Of a DNA stretch of 64,000 nucleotides, positions 57,701 to 64,000 are shown one piece after another. The stretch is from Chenopodium formosanum (lineage: Eukaryota > Streptophyta > Magnoliopsida > Caryophyllales > Amaranthaceae). The stretch's first letter is position 1, and every line of letters starts with the position of its first letter. Made by a program: the position numbers and the translations under genes. The stretch spans positions 22,586,001-22,650,000 of the forward strand of contig CM044877.1 of assembly GCA_024500155.1 (NCBI GenBank), given 5' to 3'. The notes beneath the pieces are model-generated. The model did no database searches and was not told the origin of the DNA. It saw only the letters and a program-made list of their open reading frames with translations.

Positions 57701-58566
57701 CATTTCTATAAATGTTTTATAAAGAGTGTTACTCTTAAAACATTCGGAAAAACAATTTATCATAAGATGAACCATTCAGGCTTTGGAATAATTTAATATT
57801 CAACCAATTTTATCACTCCGTTTGCTATTTAATTATGGGTTAGGATTAAATAATGAGTCCGTTCGATTTTGAGAATTTTCAAAATAGGGTATCAAGACTA
57901 GTCTTGATAAGGAAACACCTATTAAGTGAACATTGAATATTATAATCGAAAATTATCCCTAATGAAGGTCATTTAAACGATGGACGATTAATGACCACTT
58001 GAGATTAGTGTGTAGTTTGATTTATAGCACTGTTTCTTGTGCTACAAGGACATGATTGTCATAAATTATTTGCACAGGTATTGGTTTGGAACCATACTGG
58101 ATCAACCTATGAGAATACTTTAAGAGATTTAGAAATCGCCATTAGTATACTTCTCATTATGGCTATCAGAACTTATTTCCTCGACCATGAGTATTGTGAG
58201 TTCTCTTATTTAAGTACTAGTCCGCTTTGATGTTAGTCAAACGTCTGCCGTAAAAGGGGATTATAACGGCAACACTTGGGCGGCTAGGTCCTCTTAGTAA
58301 GAGAACCTACATTACAAGACTGGAAATGTCCCCCTACTAAAATATAGAAGATGTCTTTGCTGTTTACAAGGCCTCTCAAAGAGCGAGAGTGTGAAAATGC
58401 ATGTCCTTACTCGGATGGATTTTAGAAATCATTTGTTTATTAACAGTCGGACTTGGGATCGAGAAACACTTCTGGACATAATAAGGATGACGAATAAATC
58501 TTACCTTATAGTTCATGAAGAGACATTAAGTGACATAGGAAAAGGTTATACACTAAAGTGGGAGAT
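57700..58566 (+). other. Copia 3' non-coding region
   Basis: No gene. Ends in the purine tract AGTGGGAGAT before the 3' LTR. Confidence 0.5.
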
Positions 58567-59709
58567 TCATAGGAATGATGTCCTTCAAACAAGTGTATTA
58601 TTTTGATAGAGGGTTCAGAATTATTAGAAATCTAATTATTCAGTGAGGTCAAGTGATCGGAATGCCTAGGTGGAGATCGCTTCCGATTAGTAATATTAAT
58701 GAGTAATTAATATTACAGCTTAATCTTGATTGAACCCTTCGGATCACACCCAAGCAACTAACGAACCGACACGACAAATTAATTCGGAAGGAATTAATGA
58801 GTCGCTCGAGTATTGTGAACAAAGGCATCGGATTCCAAGCTTAGAGCGTCGGAACCGAATCTTAAAAGTCGAGCCAAAATTTAGGAATTGGCGAGACGGG
58901 AAAATGCTTCAAGTAGCAAGTAAAAACCCTAGTCACGCGAAAGGCTAGGGAAGCGTGCCACGTGGCAGCCACCATGGTGGTGGCACGCCAAGGTGGCAAC
59001 ACACCACGTTGACAGCCACCAAGTGGAAATGCGCCACATGGCAGCATGCCACGTTGGCAATGTCATGTGGCAACTGGTCGCGGACCTGGGTGGCGGGTCT
59101 TGGACGCGGGCCAAAAGGTAGTGGCCCAACCGAACCCAACTTGGGGCTCAAGGCTGGGTGCCACATGGTCAGCTCACAATGCATGTGAGTTACCTTGGGG
59201 AGCAAGTGAGGAAGTGGTCCTCACCTAACCATGTGAAACTTATTACTTTGTTATTCCTTGGTTTATTTAACTAAGGAGTGAATTCAACATTCTTTCCATG
59301 TGGGATCTTTTTGTGAAAAAGTCCCACATTGAAAGATGAGTGGAATTCACAAGGAAACACTCCTTATAAATAGCCAAGGCGTACCGTGGGATTGTTCACT
59401 TGAGTAAGGTGTTTAAAAAGGCATCTTCATTGAGAAAACCTTTAAACACATATAATAACTCGGGTTTAGGCCAGGCTTAGCTAACCTCTAAGCATTAGAC
59501 CATTGTCGAGGTCAAGTTGCGGGTGGACTTCCGTTGGAGGTCTTCGTGCGAGCGATACTTAGAGCTTTCGAAGTAAGAGCTCTTGTTGAGAGCAAAGCAC
59601 GCGTTAAAGGTATTAATCTTTTCTTAATTCTTGTTGTTTAAGTTAATTATGCTTTATGATTTTATTAATTTTGAGTGTGTTCTTGGCTCGGATTCATCAA
59701 AACCCAACA
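58567..59709 (+). repeat. 3' LTR of the copia element
   Basis: 1143 bp, collinear with 48177-49363. The first dinucleotide is TC instead of TG. The GC-rich block is shorter (about 58950-59100). ATCTC follows. Confidence 0.85.
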
Positions 59710-59714
59710 ATCTC

Positions 59715-60388
59715 TTATGTTGAAATTGTTAGATTTTTGTTGTGTTTTACACAATGAAATTATTGGTTGTGTTATTGTTGGACCACTATGTGCCTTCATG
59801 CTGGATTTCTTGGTTATCATGGCTTCTGTTTATCTATTGGAGTTGGATTAAGGACTTTTAAGGAAAAAAGGACTATGATTTGTGAGGCTGGTGTTTGCTT
59901 TTCTGAGTTAGATTGGTTGTTTATAGTTACTGATGTTCTAAGTGATCATTTGTCGTAGAGAACTCTGCCTGTCCCTAGGGGTTTGTGATAATGTTCAGTT
60001 ATGTGCATTTAAGAGTTCCAATTTCCTGTTTTATGATGCACTCAAGGTGTTGAGTCTCGCTTCTTGTTTACAAAAACCCTTTAGTGCTTTGTTATTGGCC
60101 CATATGATGAAGGGACTCCATTGAATTTCACTTCAAACATGAGTATTGCTCCAATAATTTCATGTTTGAGATTGTTGTTGTATTCAAAAACCTTTAAGAA
60201 CTTCTGATGGATTTCTTTCTCATACCAAAAAAACTTTTTCATATTCATTGCATTCATAATATGAGTACAAAAGGTCATGAACAAGATCAAAAGAAGTTAC
60301 ATTTGGCTACCTTACATGTTTGCTAATTATAAAATCAACAAAATACACCTAACCACCTATTCAAGAACAAAAAACTTAAACTAAAAAC
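59715..60388. other. Right flank of the copia element, nothing identified
   Basis: AT-rich DNA with short ORFs that have no recognisable motif. A small inverted repeat (TCAAACATGA / TCATGTTTGA) lies at about 60133-60170. Confidence 0.4.
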
Positions 60389-60391
60389 TTA

Positions 60392-60617
60392 GGGCTTGTT
60401 TGCCATTAGTTTTGGTTTTCAGTTTCATGTTTTTTTGAAAACCAAAAACCAAAAACAGGAAACAAGAAAAAGGTGTTTCCACTTTTCTGTCAGTTTTCCA
60501 AATTATCATGATTTTAATAAGTTCAAAAAAAATTTGATTCATTATGGGGCATATATCATATACTTTAAAAAACAAAAAACCAAAAAACAGAATACCATAG
60601 TAATGCCAAACGAACCC
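60392..60617. mobile_element. Tourist-like (PIF/Harbinger) MITE
   Basis: 226 bp with ends GGGCTTGTTTGCCATTA and TAATGCCAAACGAACCC (inverted repeats with two mismatches). TTA lies on each side (60389-60391, 60618-60620), the 3-bp duplication typical of PIF/Harbinger. The interior is an AAAACCAAAAACC-rich palindrome. Confidence 0.8.
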
Positions 60618-60689
60618 TTAGATAAAGAGTTAAGTGGTTTTGTGTGGCAGTCGATGTTGTTCATGTGCTTTTAGGTACTTGGTTGGAGT

Positions 60690-62291
60690 CCCCTAGTCTG
60701 CATCAACCTCCATATCTTTTGCTGCTTCTTCAGTCCCCTGATTTGCTGGCTTAAACGTAGTGTTTAGGTATCCCACACTTTCCATACCTATTTCCTTCTC
60801 CACATATACCTCGTCTGGCAGAATTCTTAAATTTTCAAGTTTCTTTTTGTTCATGTGAGAAATTTTGTACTTGTTTCCTCCTTCCGCCTACAGTATTTAA
60901 ATCATACAGTTTTGCAAAGTGACCCAAATGTACTTGTTCACCTCAAGTTTGAATGTGTCATAAGACTCAATGACCTTGTCAACTAGCTCATCTAGGTTGC
61001 TAGGAAATTATTGATACTGTAATGACTTAAAGACCTAAATAAGCCTAAATCCAGCACATTCAAGTCTGGTGACTGTGCTGGTTGGAAAACAAGCTGAATG
61101 TTAAACCCATTTGTTGTTGTTGATGCAATGAATTCTTCATCTGTAGGTATCTCATGTGGTCTTGCATTATCCCATTGAATTGTGACATTTTTTGCTGGAC
61201 TTTCTGGCCATTTAAAAATAATTGCTGGTATGACCTTTGTGAGCAACATCTCCCTAATCACCTCTCTGTTCACATTTTGGAGTGCCTTGGTCACCAAGGT
61301 TCCTGCAGGTCTGTTTTTGTTTGATTTCTTAGCTCTTTCCTTCACTTTGAATGGGAATATGTCATACTTCCCATCATGTAGTAATGCCTCATTTCTGTCT
61401 AATAACTGCTATGAACATTGCCTTAACTTTGAATCTTCTTGATTGTTGTGCCCTATATGGCTCTTCTTCACTTGGAAGGAGATAAAATCTCCTCTTGTCA
61501 GGTTTGAGATAGAACCATTTCTCATCTATTTTGATGACATGGTTCATGTCATCAAAAGTGGGGTCCTCATTTGTTGTGAGTGGATTTATGTATGACAGGA
61601 CCCATTTAAGTCTTGCAACTTTGTGGTCTGATGTGAGTACTGGCTTGTTACTGCTTGTGTGTGTTCTTAGCCTGTCTTTTTTCTTCAAATTGTGAAGAGT
61701 AACATGATAAATCCTCATAGCAGCTACATGACTTCTTTTTGTTTGCCTAAGATGGAGAGGCACGATTGAAAGAATTCATCAGAGAATTTCCTTGGTTTAG
61801 GACCAGTTCTGCCAAACTTTTTGTCTTGACATCAATCTTATTATCTTATTCCAACTACTTTTTTATGTCAGTGAAAACCCTTGTAATTGTTGACTTGTGA
61901 ACACTAAATTGGAGGGGCAGTTGATGCTTGTAACCTCTTGGTACAATGCCATTTTGCATCTTAATTAACATTGCATCAATAACTCCCTCTTCTTTTGCAA
62001 AGTAAGCTGTTTTCGACTTGAAACTTCAGCTCAATTTTCTTGCATTTGTTGGTTTTGATCTTGTATACCATGTTGCCCAATATCTTCAATTTCTTCTTCT
62101 TACATTGCTTCATTTTCTGAATCATAATCTTCCATGCCATGGTCTTGCATGTCTTCTTGGTAGTCATAGTAAAGTTCTGCCAATTCTTCCTCATTTATCA
62201 ATTGATCAACATCGAAAAACACACCTTCATCCATTTCTGCCATGTCTGCTGTTTTAATTTTTTTTTTTGTTTTCAGATCAGGGTTAGGCAA
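60690..62291 (-). pseudogene. Mariner-like (plant MLE) transposase, broken
   Basis: Reading right to left: an acidic N-terminus (EELAELYYDYQED, from 62291), a helix-turn-helix-like segment in a second frame (about 61870-62010), then the catalytic core. IDEKWFYL (about 61530), WDNARPH (about 61160) and PDLNVLDLG (about 61050) give the three Asp of a D-D-D triad; plant MLEs have the DD39D form. The C-terminal part continues to about 60690 (QAEGGNKYKISHMNKKKLENL). At least four frameshifts or stops occur. Terminal inverted repeats of the element could not be placed. The enzyme would cut and paste the element at TA sites. Confidence 0.85.
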
Positions 62292-62583
62292 ACAGGGCTG
62301 GCCTTAGCCTTTTTTTTTGTGGAGAAGGAGCTGCCCTGTTGGTTTTTGTGGATGGTGAAGGTCTCAAGCCAATGAAGCTTCTCAGTTGTAAAGAAGTGCA
62401 ACACTAATTGTAGCTAGGGGATTTTTTTTTGTGTATTAATGGGCTAATCAAGTGTATTTAGTGCTATCTTTTGGAAAACGTTGTTATCTTTTGAAAATAC
62501 TCATGGTTTGTAAATTTACGATGAACATTGAATGCTAGGAGCTAATGGAGGTTGGTTTTTATATGCCTCTTTAATAAAGAATA

Positions 62584-62831
62584 CTTCCTCCGTTCTTTAT
62601 TACTTGATCCGCTTTGACTTTTACACTATTCAGCATCCCTCCTTTGATCATCTTTTGTGAATAATATGTAAGGAAAAATATTTTCATGTATAATCTTTTT
62701 GGATTTGTCTCAATAAGTACTATCATAATATATAACTTTTACTTATGGAGAATTTTAATTATTGATCGCTAAAGTTTTGCATTGGCAAGCGTGATAAAAG
62801 AAACAGGTCAAGTAAAAAAGAACAGAGGAAG
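62584..62831. mobile_element. Stowaway MITE
   Basis: 248 bp with ends CTTCCTCCGTTCTTTATTAC and, inverted, CTTCCTCTGTTCTTTTTTAC. TA lies on both sides. Stowaways are mobilised by mariner-like transposases such as the relic next to it. Confidence 0.88.
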
Positions 62832-63175
62832 TATATATATTTTTTTAGGGGGAAATGAAGAATGTTTGATGTTATTCATGTTAAAACAAAGTGAGAAAAA
62901 AAAGGCAGATGATTTATTATTTTTTAAAAAAATTTAAAAGTCCCAAAATTTCCAACTTTTTAAAATTTTGGTGAAAATTTGAGAGGGAAAATAAAGTCCC
63001 TCCTTTCTTGTCAGATTTTTCCATTAAAATGCAAGGTGTATCCTACATTTTCTCTCCTAAACAATTAATCACTTTCCTTAACTTTCTCTAATCTGTGCCC
63101 TTTACTTTTGTATCGTGAACCGCAAACCCTCTCAAAATTGCAGAAAACATTTAAGGAGGCAATATATTTTTTGTG

Positions 63176-63269
63176 CTACCTCTTTTTCATATTATTTGTA
63201 ACGATTTGACATAAAGTAGAGAAGAATAATGTATAATCAGTGTAGTCTAATAATATAAAACGGAGGTAG
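63176..63269. mobile_element. Short degenerate Stowaway MITE
   Basis: CTACCTCTTTTTCATATTAT at the left matches the reverse complement of the right end (CTACCTCCGTTTTATATTAT) with few changes. TA follows on the right. About 94 bp. Confidence 0.65.
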
Positions 63270-63369
63270 TATATAGGATGCAGGATGATAATCTTGTATT
63301 TTCCCATCAATTGACCCTCATATTGTATATTTTCGGTCCGAAGTCCGGTCCTGTTTGACAATTTTGAAC

Positions 63370-63560
63370 TAGGGCTGAGCAAAACTACTCAAAAAACCGA
63401 AAACCCGAAAAACCGATCCATAACCGTTCCGAAAATTAAGGTAACCGATCCGATAACCATAACGGTTCGGGTACCCGTTCCGATAATTTGTTACTGGGTA
63501 TGGTTATGGGTATCATTTAAAAATTAACGGTTACCCGATCCGGTCCGATAAGCATTTTTT
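63370..63560. mobile_element. Left end of a hAT-like MITE, CCGATCCGATAACC-rich
   Basis: TAGGGCTGAGCAAAACT at 63370 has the TAGGG start of the other hAT-like elements here. It is followed by repeats of ACCGATCC, AACGGTTCGGGTACCCG and TAACGGTTACCCGATCCG. No right end is found before the next element at about 63725. Confidence 0.5.
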
Positions 63561-63724
63561 TTTTTTTTTGCTTTTTTTCCCTACTTAAATCTATTAATAT
63601 AAATCTAAACTTTTACATTACTTCATAATATCAATGATTAGTAATATTATTAATAATTTGGTCAAGATAATATGGTATTGTTTTTAATTAGTTGTAAATT
63701 ATATCATATAACTACATAATTAAG

Positions 63725-64000
63725 GGGCCGTTTGGTTCGCACGGGGTAATCGGAAAGGAATTAACAAAGGGAAAGGAGAAGAATGAAATGAAAATACCTA
63801 AATTTTGTCATGTTGTTTGCTTTAAAAACAAAGGAAAATAATCCCACTACTCCCACCACCACACAATCACCAAAGTCATTAGCTTTCAGCCACCAAACCG
63901 GTCAACGCACCTCCTCCACCGTTCGCCGCCATCCGCCAGCCCTCCCCCGTCCCTCGTCGACCCAGCAGATGTCAACCCCCCGACCTCCTTAGCCTAGAAA
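63725..64000. mobile_element. Left end of a MITE running off the window
   Basis: AGGGGCCGTTTGGTTCGCACGG has the wording of plant hAT or Tourist MITE ends. The following C-rich, Pro-codon-rich stretch is within or beyond it. The other end lies outside the window. Confidence 0.4.

Larger units (their letters stand above)
48177..59709 (+). mobile_element. Degenerate Ty1/copia element
   Basis: Direct LTRs at 48177-49363 and 58567-59709 both end AAACCCAACA. ATCTG (48172-48176) and ATCTC (59710-59714) flank it, 4 of 5 matching. A tRNA-Met-type primer site (GGTATCGGAGCC) follows the 5' LTR, and a purine tract (AGTGGGAGAT) precedes the 3' LTR. Integrase and RT remnants in copia order lie on the + strand. 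An X solo LTR (53051-54988) splits the integrase. Coding parts are riddled with stops, so the element is old and inactive. Confidence 0.88.

Noticed and set aside
63810..63992. Pro/Thr/Ser-rich ORF at the window end
   Set aside because: C-rich sequence within or next to a truncated MITE; no start context or domain.

Overview
This is a window of plant nuclear DNA, almost certainly from a dicot, made nearly entirely of transposable elements. The evidence is gypsy and copia LTR elements with plant-type primer sites, plant L1-type LINEs, hAT, Mutator, Tourist and Stowaway MITEs, a plant mariner-like transposase, and long AT-rich stretches. I see no intact host gene, rRNA, tRNA or CRISPR array. 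The Tat/Retand-like gypsy element with tandem repeats in its 3' region recalls elements known from Caryophyllales, but the species cannot be settled from sequence alone.

Layout. 1-1444: AT-rich flank with a minisatellite and a 48-base T run. 1450-30321: one Tat-lineage gypsy element on the minus strand with two 529-bp LTRs and an ACGTT target duplication on both sides. Its gag-pol runs from about 29758 down to 21673. On the opposite strand, between pol and the 3' LTR, lies an antisense gene (2480-6814) with its own TATA box and GT-AG introns. A stack of later insertions inflates this element. A solo LTR (family Z, 3409-4941) sits in the antisense gene. A family-X LTR (8137-21599) was hit by a young non-autonomous element Y (8187-20338). 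The 3' LTR of Y was hit by an L1-type LINE (13141-19523), and that LINE was hit by a hAT MITE (17153-17591). A second X solo LTR (25149-27398) splits the protease region.

30322-34794: flank, the 5' LTR of another Tat-like element in + orientation carrying five CACGTG boxes, a solo LTR of family W, a 1-kb hAT-like element, then unassigned DNA. 34795-43078: a LINE with a C-terminal RNase H, split by a third X solo LTR. 43095-48176: hAT, Mutator-like and foldback MITEs and a coding remnant. 48177-59709: a degenerate Ty1/copia element on the + strand with a fourth X solo LTR in its integrase. 59710-64000: a Tourist-like MITE, a mariner-like transposase pseudogene on the minus strand, two Stowaway MITEs and two truncated MITE ends.

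How the parts relate. No element here looks capable of moving itself: every coding region carries stops, frameshifts or insertions. Most insertion borders can be read at base level from target-site duplications, so the order of events can be reconstructed. The most interesting signals are regulatory. The antisense gene of the Tat element keeps a promoter-like and spliced layout. Several unrelated LTR families share GC-rich palindromic repeats upstream of TATA, TATA boxes inside small inverted repeats, and a recurring module built around a TTGGAAAG-like core.
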